DNA of 64,000 bases, taken from positions 1 through 64,000 of the forward strand of contig NZ_ASWE01000001.1 of assembly GCF_000407505.1 (NCBI RefSeq), given 5' to 3'. The stretch is from Enterococcus phoeniculicola ATCC BAA-412. GTDB taxonomy: Bacteria > Bacillota > Bacilli > Lactobacillales > Enterococcaceae. Below, piece after piece: positions 1 through 8,986 of the stretch (position 1 is its first letter; every line of letters starts with the position of its first letter). Made by a program: the position numbers and the translations under genes. Under the pieces are notes generated by a model, which ran no database searches, was not told the DNA's origin, and worked only from the letters and a program-made list of their open reading frames with translations.

Positions 1-173
1 ATTATGTAAGATTTAGTCAGGGAAAGAAATTATTTAAGCGAGTAATTGTTGTTCCCTATAATTGGGATGAAAAAAAAATAAGCAACTATATTTGTACCTC
101 ATTTCAACAGGTAGAATTACTTCGAATCTCTTTGGTAGAATCGGGATGGATTCCAAATGAAGTGATGAAATAA
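1..173 (+). CDS. 3' end of an unidentified gene (partial)
   Basis: An open frame enters from the left edge (codons in phase with base 3) and stops with TAA at 171-173. About 56 residues are visible, ending in SGWIPNEVMK. I do not recognise the family. It lies 23 bases before a secreted-protein gene that has its own ribosome binding site, so the two could share a transcript. The start is outside the window. Confidence 0.5.
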   Translation, partial: YVRFSQGKKLFKRVIVVPYNWDEKKISNYICTSFQQVELLRISLVESGWIPNEVMK

Positions 174-196
174 AATTTAAGTAAGGATGGATAAAC

Positions 197-670
197 ATGA
201 GGAAATATCAGACACTTTTATTTAGCTCGATATTATTAGGTATGCTAGCATTTGATAATCAAATAGTGAAAAGTGAGTCTGTGATTTATGATCCGTTGAA
301 TCCATCAGAAACGATTGTACCAGAGGTTAGAGAACCATCTACTAGCCAGGAAGTAAATAATCAAAATTCTACAAATCAAACAAGTTCGTCTACTGTAGAG
401 GAAACAATTGTAAGTTCAACTAGTGATTCCATAGATGATTCTGTGAAGCAAAAGAAGAAGTCTGCACCAAAAATGGAAAAGAAAGTTTTATTTACTCCAT
501 CTAATATTTTTGTTGAAAAAAGTATCAATTTTCCAGATGAATCAGGTGGAGACAATTCCGATTCGACTTTTTATCTAGCGGAGATATCCTATTTGTTATC
601 TGGAACAGCACTTTATGGGAAGAAAGCGGAAGGTGGAGTCATTGTAAATGTTCAAGATGTTTTTAGATAA
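197..670 (+). CDS. Small secreted protein of unknown function with Ser/Thr-rich linker
   Basis: The 157-residue product starts with a signal peptide (MRKYQ, then a hydrophobic stretch at about residues 7-19). A Ser/Thr/Asn-rich low-complexity region follows (about 45-85), then a Lys-rich patch and a short C-terminal part. The start at 197 is supported by AAGGATGG upstream. The segment just after the signal peptide (IYDPLNPSET) resembles the N-termini of enterococcal WxL cell-surface proteins, but I see no WxL motif and no LPXTG anchor, so it may be a shortened member or something else. Its last 23 bases overlap the Mga-like gene, which suggests translational coupling. Function unknown. Confidence 0.6.
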   Translation: MRKYQTLLFSSILLGMLAFDNQIVKSESVIYDPLNPSETIVPEVREPSTSQEVNNQNSTNQTSSSTVEETIVSSTSDSIDDSVKQKKKSAPKMEKKVLFTPSNIFVEKSINFPDESGGDNSDSTFYLAEISYLLSGTALYGKKAEGGVIVNVQDVFR

Positions 671-2108
671 GACGGAAATCCGAAAGATTGATTTTTTTCG
701 CTATATGGAAAATCGTCCTCTTCTAAAAGAAAACAAAGAAACGATTATCGAAGAGTTGATGATTTCTGAATTTTTGCTGAATCGGACGATGGAAGAGCTG
801 AACACTGATTTTAAACAGTATGAACTAGTGGAAGATTTTGAATTAGTAGAGACAAATACGACGATAGAGCTGCTTGAAAATGGACTAGGGACTTCTAAAC
901 AACTAGAGACGATTTATGTAGAAAAATCTATGGCCTTCTCGATGATGTTGGAACTTTTATTTGAAAACTTTCAGTCTGTAAATGACTATGCAGATAAAAA
1001 TTTCATCTCGTTTTCTCCAGTTTATAAAAAATTAAAAGTAATGAGAAAATTTTTTGAACAGTTCAGCTTTACGATAACCAAGAAATTTACTTTTGAAGGT
1101 AATGAAAAAAAGCTGCGTCATTTCTTTTTACATGCATTATTTGAACAAATGCATCAAGAGTTATCTATATATCCTGAAAATATAGTGAAAAAATCACTTC
1201 ACTTTTTAAAAACGGTACAAGAACATAGAAAAATGGGTATGCAAGAGTATGCTAAGCTTAAATTACTTCACTTTTTAAATATTACGTTTCTTAGAATAGA
1301 AAGAGGGCACACAATCACTGAGGAAAAAAGAATTGTATCATCCAGCTATCTAAATGAAAGCCCACATGCGAAATGGATAAGAGAGTGGTTGGAAAAAGAA
1401 ATGAAAATGATTGATAAAAAGAGAATAGAATATGAAGTGGATGAGATTCTAGCTTATCTAGTGGGAGAGGAAATAATAAAATCCAGAGGCTATTTAGGCT
1501 TCGTAAATGATAAATCATTCCAACTGGATAGTCTGGAATTTGTAGAAACCGTACAATCTAAATTTCCCTTTGCAAAGCAATTTAAAAAGAAAAATTACAA
1601 ACGCATAGCGTTATTTCATTTTTATACAGTAAATTTCACATTGGAAAATATCGAATATGATAAGAACCTAGATATAAATTATTTTGTTGATAATTATCCT
1701 GAATATGTTTCTTTTTGTAAAGAATATATTGAGGGGAAAAAAAATCAGAGGCATATATGGAAAAGAAAAGAGTTTTATTTCTATAACTATTTGTTGTTAT
1801 TAGTAGATAAACTTCCATTACAAGAATTCCTTCAACCTATTTATCTGTACATTGATTTTTCATTTGGAAAAATCTACAACCGAATGATTGTTCGAAATAT
1901 TAATAAACTATTCGAGTTAAATATTACTTATCAAAAATCTATAGATGAACAAACAGATTTGATTTTGTCAGACATTTACTTCGCGGAATTTGAAATGATT
2001 TCACAAATTATTTGGCTCGCACCACCCAGGGCCATTGATTGGGGAAATTTTTCAAACCATATAGCTAGGTTGCGTAAAGAAAAGAGAACACTTATTCCAA
2101 AAGAATGA
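648..2108 (+). CDS. Mga-family transcriptional regulator
   Basis: The 486-residue protein has the length and layout of Mga/AtxA-type stand-alone regulators of Gram-positive cocci: an N-terminal helix-turn-helix part (about 1-120), then a long Lys/Phe-rich PRD-like middle and a C-terminal EIIB-like region. Such proteins activate surface-protein and sugar-responsive genes and may be tuned by PTS phosphorylation. The start at 648 has AAGGTGGAG nine bases upstream; the internal ATG at 657 would be too far from it. The start lies inside the preceding secreted-protein gene. The family call rests on overall sequence character, not on one diagnostic motif, and the target genes are unknown, although the neighbouring secreted protein is a natural candidate. 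Confidence 0.65.
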   Translation: MFKMFLDKTEIRKIDFFRYMENRPLLKENKETIIEELMISEFLLNRTMEELNTDFKQYELVEDFELVETNTTIELLENGLGTSKQLETIYVEKSMAFSMMLELLFENFQSVNDYADKNFISFSPVYKKLKVMRKFFEQFSFTITKKFTFEGNEKKLRHFFLHALFEQMHQELSIYPENIVKKSLHFLKTVQEHRKMGMQEYAKLKLLHFLNITFLRIERGHTITEEKRIVSSSYLNESPHAKWIREWLEKEMKMIDKKRIEYEVDEILAYLVGEEIIKSRGYLGFVNDKSFQLDSLEFVETVQSKFPFAKQFKKKNYKRIALFHFYTVNFTLENIEYDKNLDINYFVDNYPEYVSFCKEYIEGKKNQRHIWKRKEFYFYNYLLLLVDKLPLQEFLQPIYLYIDFSFGKIYNRMIVRNINKLFELNITYQKSIDEQTDLILSDIYFAEFEMISQIIWLAPPRAIDWGNFSNHIARLRKEKRTLIPKE

Positions 2109-2462
2109 ATATGGAAAAATTATGATAGAAGATACTCTATTCGTATAAGTTGAAAAATTACTAGGACTTGGTAATTCAACTAGAAATAGAATGGAAACTA
2201 GTGGATGCGGCTGTAGTCAAATAAAAACATCGGTTACAATAATATGCAAATTCCCAAAAAGTGTCTACTCAATCAAGAATTAAAGCCACAGTTTAAAATT
2301 TTCTGCTAGTTTCTGTTTATGAATTTCATTGACCTCAAACATTACTCTCAGAGAAGCAGGCTAAAAGATTAGCCAAAAAGGGAGTCATTTATAATATTTG
2401 ACCTGCTATTTTTTTAAGAGTACCATTATTAGTATAAAGAAAACAGAAAGATGTGAGAAACT
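2109..2462. other. Intergenic stretch, nothing firm
   Basis: AT-rich, with no open frame of note. Several TATAAT-like strings occur near 2391-2440 but none has a well-spaced -35 box. A weak inverted repeat (AGCAGG near 2356, CCTGCT near 2402) has a loop too large to call a terminator. Confidence 0.4.
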
Positions 2463-3602
2463 ATGGAAAAATCAAAAAAAATAGCCATTTTGCAAGATGT
2501 AATCAAAATTAAATCTGTTAATGGGAATGAAAAGAAAGTAGCAGAATACTTATCCAATTTATTAAAAGAGCACAATATACATAGTACGATCGTAGACTAT
2601 TCAGATGACCGAGCTAATTTAATTGCAAAAATCAGTCAAGGGGATTCAAAAAAGACTCTTGGGTTATCAGGTCATATGGATGTTGTTGATCCTGGGGATG
2701 AATCACAGTGGACATATCCTCCTTTTGAAGCAACAATCGTAAATGATAAACTCTATGGACGCGGCGCTACAGATATGAAAAGTGGTCTTGTAGCTATGGT
2801 AATAGCCATGATTGAATTAAAAGAAAAGCAAACTGCTTTTAATGGCAATGTCAAACTATTAGCAACTGTTGGAGAAGAAGTGGGAGAACTTGGCTCTGAA
2901 CAGTTAACAACACTAGGACACGCAGATGATTTAACTGGTTTAATTATTGGCGAACCAACAAATTATAATCTAATGTATACTCATATGGGATCGATTAACT
3001 ACTCTGTTACTTCTCATGGAAAAGAAGCGCATAGTTCAATGCCTGAATTAGGATACAACGCCATAAATCATTTAAATAATTTCATCAGCGAAGTTAATAA
3101 GAAGATGGAAAAAATATCTGAGGAGTACGAAAATGATACACTAGGTCGCACAATCCACAATGTAACAGTAATATCTGGTGGAAACCAAGTGAATAGTATT
3201 CCTAATTTTGCTAAAATCCAAGGAAATATCCGTTCTATTCCTGAATTTGATAATGAACAAATTATCAATGTATTACAAGAAATTGTTGATACCCTTAATA
3301 AAGGAACAGAATATAAGTTAGATTTATCTATAGATTATAATAAGATTCCAGTAAAAGCGGACAGTCATTCAGAATTGATTACAGCTATTCAAAGTCAGTT
3401 TGACCAGCCTCTTCCATTAATCTCAGCAGCTGGTACAACAGATGCAGCCGAGTTCACAAAATCTAAAACTAAATTTGATTTTGTTGTATTTGGCCCAGGG
3501 GTTAGTTCAACAGCACATCAAGTAGACGAGTATGTCGAAATTGATAATTATCTAGATATGATTGATAAATATCAAGCTATTGTAAAAGCATATTTAAATT
3601 AA
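2463..3602 (+). CDS. M20-family metallopeptidase (ArgE/DapE type)
   Basis: The 379-residue cytosolic protein is a two-zinc M20 hydrolase that cleaves an acyl-amino acid or peptide amide bond. It shows GHMDVVDPGD (metal His71 with Asp73), GRGATDMKSG (bridging Asp104), GEEVGE (general base Glu138 and metal Glu139), an IGEPT box near 166 and the C-terminal STAHQVDEYV segment with the last metal histidine. Length and motif order match ArgE/DapE/ACY1-related proteins such as succinyl-diaminopimelate desuccinylase. Motifs alone do not separate DapE from acetylornithine deacetylase or a dipeptidase, and no lysine or arginine biosynthesis gene is adjacent. The gene appears monocistronic, with a terminator about 140 bases downstream. 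Confidence 0.85.
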   Translation: MEKSKKIAILQDVIKIKSVNGNEKKVAEYLSNLLKEHNIHSTIVDYSDDRANLIAKISQGDSKKTLGLSGHMDVVDPGDESQWTYPPFEATIVNDKLYGRGATDMKSGLVAMVIAMIELKEKQTAFNGNVKLLATVGEEVGELGSEQLTTLGHADDLTGLIIGEPTNYNLMYTHMGSINYSVTSHGKEAHSSMPELGYNAINHLNNFISEVNKKMEKISEEYENDTLGRTIHNVTVISGGNQVNSIPNFAKIQGNIRSIPEFDNEQIINVLQEIVDTLNKGTEYKLDLSIDYNKIPVKADSHSELITAIQSQFDQPLPLISAAGTTDAAEFTKSKTKFDFVVFGPGVSSTAHQVDEYVEIDNYLDMIDKYQAIVKAYLN

Positions 3603-3744
3603 TTATCTCAGAAAAATTATTTTTGAACGATTTATTTTCTAATCAAAGTCTTTAGATACAAGGATTTAGCTTCTATACTTTCACTTATTCAAGGCAAGTA
3701 AGTCCCATGAGTAGAGGGAGGAAAGCAAGAGCTAAACTTTTAGA

Positions 3745-3788
3745 AGAGCCGAACATAACTATTAGAGTTATGGTGTGGCTCTTTTTTA
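3745..3788 (+). terminator. Rho-independent terminator
   Basis: AGAGCC, a further near-complementary arm around ACATAACT, a short ATTAG loop, then AGTTATG and GGCTCT followed by six T. It closes the M20 peptidase transcript. The rest of the 3603-4152 gap shows no gene or clear promoter. Confidence 0.8.
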
Positions 3789-4152
3789 TATGCTTTGAAA
3801 TCTAATGAGTGGATGGAGAGAAGGTTTCTTGAAATCAACAAGAAGAGTGTATTTTAGGGAGAACTTCTATAGTTGCAGATTGAATAGATGAATAAAAAAG
3901 TTGCTTTTTATTACGAGGTAAGGATATAACTTAGAGAGTAATAATGTGTACCCTAAAAGTTGTACGTAAATTAATTAGCTAATTGGCTAGTATGAATTTG
4001 GTATTTAACTGAACTTATACCGGATAATTTTATTTTTAGATAGTTTCCATGTAATTTATGACGTATAGTTAAAGAAAATTAATAAATAGTAGATAACTGG
4101 AAATAAGGTCATTTTTCAAAGTAAGTGTAGGAATGATGAAAGGAATATGTCC

Positions 4153-4413
4153 ATGAAAAAACTAATACAGGATTTTAAGGATACGAGAGTGGGAAACGAA
4201 GACTTTCTTTACTGGTTTCTGGTTCGTAAATTAAGTTTGGGTGGGAAGCTTTTTCTATCGGCTATTTTGTGGGGACTGTTTTTCAAATATGGCTACAATT
4301 TATGGGCAATGATTCTTTTATTTGAAGGAGTGATACTTCTATCCCTATTAACAGGGATTGTTTGGCTGATACAATTTTTTATAAAAAAATCAAAAGGCAG
4401 ACAGAGAAAGTAA
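4153..4413 (+). CDS. Small two-pass membrane protein, unknown function
   Basis: The 86-residue protein has a charged N-terminus (MKKLIQDF), two hydrophobic segments (about 29-46 and 50-72) and a basic C-terminal tail (KKSKGRQRK), so it is an integral membrane protein with little outside the bilayer. AAAGGA ends at 4144, eight bases before the ATG at 4153. The in-frame ATG at 4147 is too close to that site, so I prefer 4153. No family recognised. It stands alone between two intergenic regions of about 500 bases. Confidence 0.55.
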   Translation: MKKLIQDFKDTRVGNEDFLYWFLVRKLSLGGKLFLSAILWGLFFKYGYNLWAMILLFEGVILLSLLTGIVWLIQFFIKKSKGRQRK

Positions 4414-4754
4414 AAGATTTATCTTTCTGAATAGAGAATCAATACATGAAAGGGCAGAGAAAACAGTTCAGTTCAATAGGATAATTGGCGAACATTCCTT
4501 TCTGAAGCGCATTGAGATTTTTCAGTGAGACACTCAAAAAAATTCACAAAGTACATAGTTTTTTTGTTTTTTACGAGTTCCTTCTATAGAAAAGTATCTG
4601 ATTTCATTTGGTTAGTTTTTTTGTGAAATCGATTGATTTTTAATAAGTAACAAGATGAAGAAAATAAATCCGCTTAAATACAGGGATTAGCAGCTTAATG
4701 TTTAAGACGAGAGAAAGCTTAAAAAGAAGAAATTAAATACGAGTAAGTATAGAG

Positions 4755-4791
4755 GAAACAGGGGAGTTTTTTGAACCTGTTTCTTTTTTTT
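4755..4791 (+). terminator. Rho-independent terminator
   Basis: GAAACAGG at 4755-4762 pairs with CCTGTTTC at 4776-4783, followed by eight T. It lies 340 bases after the small membrane protein and just before the importer promoter region, so it insulates the importer operon. Nothing else is identifiable in 4414-4754. Confidence 0.75.
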
Positions 4792-4849
4792 GTGAAAAAA
4801 ACTATAGTTTGTTCAAAGTTATCTATATTTTGTTTATTCTTATTCATGG

Positions 4850-4864
4850 ATGAAAGCGCTAAAA
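4850..4864 (+). promoter_or_regulatory. Candidate CcpA (cre) site
   Basis: ATGAAAGCGCTAAAA matches the cre consensus WTGNAANCGNWNNCW with one mismatch (A for the penultimate C). It lies about 35 bases before the first importer gene, a typical place for carbon catabolite repression of a sugar operon. Confidence 0.6.
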
Positions 4865-4898
4865 TAGATGTGTAAGTTTAATAGAAAGGGGTTTGATG

Positions 4899-5846
4899 AT
4901 GAATAAGAAAAAGGGTATCGGACGATTCCTTAGTAATATCTGGCGATTTAAAGCACTTATTTTAATGGCAATACCTGGAATGATTTGGATGATTTTCTTC
5001 TTTTACATTCCTGTATTTGCAAATGTTGTTGCATTTAAAAATTTCCATATTTCACCTGATGGTTTTTTAGCCAGTTTAAGAGAGAGTCCATGGGTGGGCT
5101 TTGAGAACTTTAAGTTTTTATTTTCTTCCGATCAGGCATTTCTCATCACGAAAAATACAGTGCTATATAATGTAACCTTTATTGCGTTAAATCTTATTAT
5201 TTCTGTAATTTTCGCGATTATCATGAGTGAGTTGAGAAATAAACGACTTGTGAAAGTGTATCAAACAATGTCATTGCTGCCGTACTTTCTGTCATGGGTT
5301 ATTATCGGGTATTTTGTATACGCCTTCTTAAGCCCAGATAAAGGGATTTTCAATCAATGGATTGTAAGTCACGGAGGAACAGCGATTAACTGGTATAATG
5401 ATCCGAAGTATTGGCCATTTATCCTAGTATTTATTGGAACATGGAAGGGAATTGGCTACAACAGTATCATTTACTTTGCTTCTGTTATGGGGATTGACCC
5501 AACATATTATGAGGCGGCGATGGTGGATGGAGCTTCAAAATGGCAGCAAATCAAAAATGTAACCATTCCGCAGTTAATTCCATTAATGTCTATTTTAACT
5601 ATTTTAGCTGTCGGAAATATCTTTAGAGCAGACTTTGGGTTATTCTATAATGTGCCGAGAAATTCAGGCTCACTGTATGAGGTAACGCAGGTACTGGATA
5701 CGTATATCTTTAACGGACTGACAGCCACTGGAGACTTTGGTATGACAGCTGCCGCAGGATTGTATCAGTCTGTTGTCGGATTTGTTTTATTAATGATTAC
5801 TAACGCAATCGCTCGTCGTTATGATAGCGAATCTGCACTATTTTAG
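4899..5846 (+). CDS. Carbohydrate ABC importer permease, LplB type
   Basis: This roughly 315-residue inner-membrane permease of the oligosaccharide (CUT1) class has about six membrane segments, starting with LILMAIPGMIWMIFFFYIPV. The cytoplasmic EAA loop near the C-terminal third (EAAMVDGASKWQQI) contacts the ATPase. It carries the N-terminal pattern of LplB-type permeases for complex oligosaccharides. ATG codons at 4896 and 4899 are both possible; AAAGGGG ending at 4891 favours 4899. It is the first gene of a permease-permease-lipoprotein operon, the order reported for the pneumococcal N-glycan importer NgtP1-NgtP2-NgtS. No ATPase gene follows, so a shared MsmK-type ATPase encoded elsewhere is expected. 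Confidence 0.88.
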   Translation: MNKKKGIGRFLSNIWRFKALILMAIPGMIWMIFFFYIPVFANVVAFKNFHISPDGFLASLRESPWVGFENFKFLFSSDQAFLITKNTVLYNVTFIALNLIISVIFAIIMSELRNKRLVKVYQTMSLLPYFLSWVIIGYFVYAFLSPDKGIFNQWIVSHGGTAINWYNDPKYWPFILVFIGTWKGIGYNSIIYFASVMGIDPTYYEAAMVDGASKWQQIKNVTIPQLIPLMSILTILAVGNIFRADFGLFYNVPRNSGSLYEVTQVLDTYIFNGLTATGDFGMTAAAGLYQSVVGFVLLMITNAIARRYDSESALF

Positions 5847-5861
5847 AGAAGGGGAGACAGT

Positions 5862-6782
5862 ATGAAAAAGAAAAAAGTTTCGCAAGTTCAAATACGCTCC
5901 TTCAATAAGCCAGTGAACTTTGTTTTAAATATTGTGATTGCCTTATTTGCAATCTCTTGTGTCTTACCATTTATCTTTGTTATTGCGATTTCTGTTACCA
6001 ATGAAGCCGCTTTGACAGCAAATGGCTATAGTTTTTGGCCATCAGAGTTTAGCGGGTTTGGCTATACGTATCTTTTCGGACAAATGCAGGATAAAATTTT
6101 CCAAGCATTGATAGTGACAATTATTGTAACGGTTGCCGGAACATTGATTAATAGTACAGCGACGTCGCTTTATGCATATGCAATCTCACGGTCAAACTTT
6201 CCGTTCCGTCGTTTCTTCACAGTATTTTGTTTAATTACAATGTTGTTTTCACCAGGGATGGTAGCTAACTATTTGGTAATGACGAACTTACTACAATTGA
6301 AGGATACCATTTGGGCATTAATTTTACCGATGGCGGTAAGTCCGTTCAATATCATTGTGATGCGAACATTTTTTAAACGCTCTGTCTCAGATTCAATCAT
6401 CGAATCTGCACGTATTGATGGGGCAAGTGAGTTGAGAATCTTTGTTCAAATTGTTTTACCGTTAGCTGTTCCAGGGATTGCAACTATCAGCTTATTTGCT
6501 GCCTTAGGCTACTGGAACGATTGGTTTAATGCGTTACTTTACATTCAAAATGATAACTTGGTTCCATTGCAATACTTACTGGTGAAAATTCAAAATAATA
6601 TTCAGTATTTAACGCAAAATGCAGGAGCAGGCAGCCAGTTAGCTGGCGGGCTCGCATCAGTACCAGGAGAATCAGCTCGAATGGCTATTGTTGTTATCTC
6701 CACACTACCGATTGCAATTAGTTATCCTTTCTTCCAAAAACATTTTGTAAAAGGATTAACAATCGGCGGCGTGAAAGAATAA
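5862..6782 (+). CDS. Carbohydrate ABC importer permease, YtcP/AraQ type
   Basis: The second permease of the importer has 306 residues, with an N-terminal membrane helix at about 19-40, further helices, and the EAA loop ESARIDGASELRIFVQIVLP around residue 185. It would pair with the LplB-type subunit to form the channel. The start has GAAGGGGAGAC upstream and lies 15 bases after the first permease, so the genes are co-transcribed. The C-terminus ends in KHFVKGLTIGGVKE, typical of YtcP-type permeases. Confidence 0.9.
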   Translation: MKKKKVSQVQIRSFNKPVNFVLNIVIALFAISCVLPFIFVIAISVTNEAALTANGYSFWPSEFSGFGYTYLFGQMQDKIFQALIVTIIVTVAGTLINSTATSLYAYAISRSNFPFRRFFTVFCLITMLFSPGMVANYLVMTNLLQLKDTIWALILPMAVSPFNIIVMRTFFKRSVSDSIIESARIDGASELRIFVQIVLPLAVPGIATISLFAALGYWNDWFNALLYIQNDNLVPLQYLLVKIQNNIQYLTQNAGAGSQLAGGLASVPGESARMAIVVISTLPIAISYPFFQKHFVKGLTIGGVKE

Positions 6783-6804
6783 AAATTTTAGGAGGATGAA
6801 ACAA

Positions 6805-8271
6805 ATGAAATTGTGGAAAACACTCGCTTTAACTGGTCTTTCAACTTTACTTTTAGGGTCGTTGGTTGCATGTGGAAACTCGAAAGACAAAGACGCAAGT
6901 AAAGGATCAGATGATGGTACAACGTTGCAAATGTATCAAATCGGTGACAAACCAGATAATTATGATAAATTGTTAGAAGTAGCGAATAAACGCATTGAGG
7001 ATAAAATTGGGGCAAAAGTAAATATCAACTATATTGGCTGGGGCGATTACGAGAAGAAGATGAACGTTATCGTATCTTCAGGTGAAAATTATGATATTGC
7101 ATTTGCAAATAATTATGTAGCGAATGCACAAAAAGGAGCATTTGCTGACTTAACAGAACTAGCACCGAAATATGCAAAAGATGCTTATGACCAATTAGAT
7201 GAAGCCTATATCAAAGGGAATTTAGTGAATGGAAAACTTTATGCATTTCCTGTGAATGGGAATGTGTTTGCTCAACAAATGTTAACATTCAACAAACAAT
7301 ATTTAGATAAATATAATCTTTCCATTGATGGAATCAGTTCATATGAAGATGCAGAAGCAATTTTAAAAGAGTTCCATAAAAAAGAACCAAATATTGCAGC
7401 TTTTGCAATTGGTCAGGGATTTAAAGCAAAAGGTGATTTTGACTATCCATTAGGTGATGGCCAACCATTTGCAGTTGATTTAAATGGCGATAAAACAAAA
7501 ATTGTAAATCAGTATGATACAGAATCATTTATCAAAACATTAAGAACGATGAATAGCTGGTACAAACAAGGGCTAATTCCTGCAGATGCTGCAACAAGCA
7601 ATACGGATTATCCACTTGAAGGCAACACTTGGTTCGTTCGTGGAGAAACACAAGGCCCTTACGATTATGGTGATACAATTTTAACAAATGCTGCAAATCA
7701 AGAACTTGTTTCTAAAGCAATTACTGTTCCTTTGAAATCAACAGCACAAGCACAAATGGCCAACTTTGTTGTGTCAAACACATCAAAAAACAAAGAAAAA
7801 TCTGTTGAGTTTTTAGGATTATTAAATAGTGATCCTGAGTTACTAAATGGTTTGATTTATGGTATTGAAGGCGAAGCTTGGGAAAAGATTGATGGACAAG
7901 ATGGAAAAATCAAATTATTAGATGGTTACCAACCAAATATGCACATGGCTGCATGGAACACAGGAAACAATGCGATTCTTTACACTCAAGAAAGCATTAC
8001 AGATGAAATGATTAAAACACGTGATGAATCAATTGAGAATGCAGAAGTTTCTCCAATTTTAGGATTCAGCTTCAACACAGATTCAGTGAAAGCAGAAGTA
8101 AGTAATATTTCTAACGTGATGAGCCAATACTTAGATGGCTTAAATACAGGGACTGTTGACCCAGATGAAACATTACCTAAATTAAACGAAGCATTGAAAA
8201 ACGCTGGCTATGATAAAGTGTTGGAAGAAATGCAAAAACAATTTGATGCATTTTTGAAAGAAAGTAAATAA
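6805..8271 (+). CDS. Extracellular carbohydrate-binding lipoprotein of ABC importer (LplA/NgtS-like)
   Basis: The 488-residue solute-binding lipoprotein has MKLWKT, a hydrophobic stretch and the lipobox LVAC, with lipidated Cys23, so it sits on the outer face of the membrane and hands sugar to the two permeases upstream. Its length and family (bacterial extracellular binding proteins for complex oligosaccharides) match LplA, AlgQ and NgtS-type proteins. The ATG at 6796 is part of the GGAGG ribosome binding site itself, so the start is 6805, ten bases after GGAGG. With GH20, GH92, GH125 and GH38 enzymes further on, a glycan substrate containing mannose and GlcNAc is the best inference. A terminator follows directly. 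Confidence 0.88.
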   Translation: MKLWKTLALTGLSTLLLGSLVACGNSKDKDASKGSDDGTTLQMYQIGDKPDNYDKLLEVANKRIEDKIGAKVNINYIGWGDYEKKMNVIVSSGENYDIAFANNYVANAQKGAFADLTELAPKYAKDAYDQLDEAYIKGNLVNGKLYAFPVNGNVFAQQMLTFNKQYLDKYNLSIDGISSYEDAEAILKEFHKKEPNIAAFAIGQGFKAKGDFDYPLGDGQPFAVDLNGDKTKIVNQYDTESFIKTLRTMNSWYKQGLIPADAATSNTDYPLEGNTWFVRGETQGPYDYGDTILTNAANQELVSKAITVPLKSTAQAQMANFVVSNTSKNKEKSVEFLGLLNSDPELLNGLIYGIEGEAWEKIDGQDGKIKLLDGYQPNMHMAAWNTGNNAILYTQESITDEMIKTRDESIENAEVSPILGFSFNTDSVKAEVSNISNVMSQYLDGLNTGTVDPDETLPKLNEALKNAGYDKVLEEMQKQFDAFLKESK

Positions 8272-8294
8272 ACGAAACACATGTAACTAGAATG

Positions 8295-8335
8295 AAGAAC
8301 GGCGTAGTGGTTTCAAACTTTCGCCGTTCTTTGTA
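8295..8335 (+). terminator. Rho-independent terminator after importer operon
   Basis: AAGAACGGCG at 8295-8304 is the exact reverse complement of CGCCGTTCTT at 8322-8331, with a 17-base loop. The T run is short (TTTGT), so read-through into the YesL-like gene is possible. Confidence 0.75.
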
Positions 8336-8371
8336 TAATAAGGTTATCAAATAAGAAGGTGGCATAGACTT

Positions 8372-8986
8372 ATGATAGGCAAAGCACTAGAAGCATTTTT
8401 TATCCGCGTATGGGTCATAATAAAATTGAATCTTTTCTTCTGGGCATTCAGCACAGCAGGATTATTTTTTGCTGGAGTGGGTCCTGCGTTAAAAACAGTG
8501 AATGAATTGTTTGCAGCCCATGAATTTGAATACAAGGAGATTACCTTTAAAGAAGGATGGAAGCTGTTCAAAACAAATTTTAAACGAGGAAATGGATTTT
8601 TTTGGTTCTATGGTGGAATTTTTGCTGTATTGGCTTATAATCTATACCTTTCTGTTCAAATTAAAGGGCTAACATTTTTAGTTGTTGATTTTATTTTGCT
8701 TTTTGCTCTGCTCTATACCTATGCAACGTATCAATACACTTTGTTATTAGACAGCCAATATGAAATTTCAGCAAAGAACGTAATCAAGCTGGCATTTATT
8801 TCAACATTATCAAGCTTTACCAATTTCTTAAAACTAGTCATCGGAGGCGCTGTGATTCTCTGGTTTACATGGAAATATAAAGGGCTCATCTTATTTGGCA
8901 CATTTGCAATTATTCAGGTTTGGAATTTCTATGCAACAAAAACATGGCGTGTTTTAATTGATGAACGGTTAGAGACAAATGATTAA
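8372..8986 (+). CDS. YesL-like DUF624 membrane protein
   Basis: The 204-residue protein has four to five hydrophobic segments (about 15-38, 75-90, 93-115, 140-165 and 167-180) and the opening typical of YesL/DUF624 proteins (RVWVIIKLNLFFWAFSTAGL). These proteins accompany YesM/YesN sensor systems and oligosaccharide importers in Firmicutes. Their biochemical role is not established. AGAAGGTGG precedes the ATG at 8372. Its end overlaps the kinase gene by eight bases, so this gene, the kinase and the regulator form one translationally coupled unit. Confidence 0.8.
   Translation: MIGKALEAFFIRVWVIIKLNLFFWAFSTAGLFFAGVGPALKTVNELFAAHEFEYKEITFKEGWKLFKTNFKRGNGFFWFYGGIFAVLAYNLYLSVQIKGLTFLVVDFILLFALLYTYATYQYTLLLDSQYEISAKNVIKLAFISTLSSFTNFLKLVIGGAVILWFTWKYKGLILFGTFAIIQVWNFYATKTWRVLIDERLETND

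Noticed and set aside
6788-7015. Upstream in-frame start codons such as 6796 (importer lipoprotein) and similar GTG/TTG starts elsewhere
   Set aside because: They fall inside or before the ribosome binding site, so the later ATG (6805 here) is the better start.
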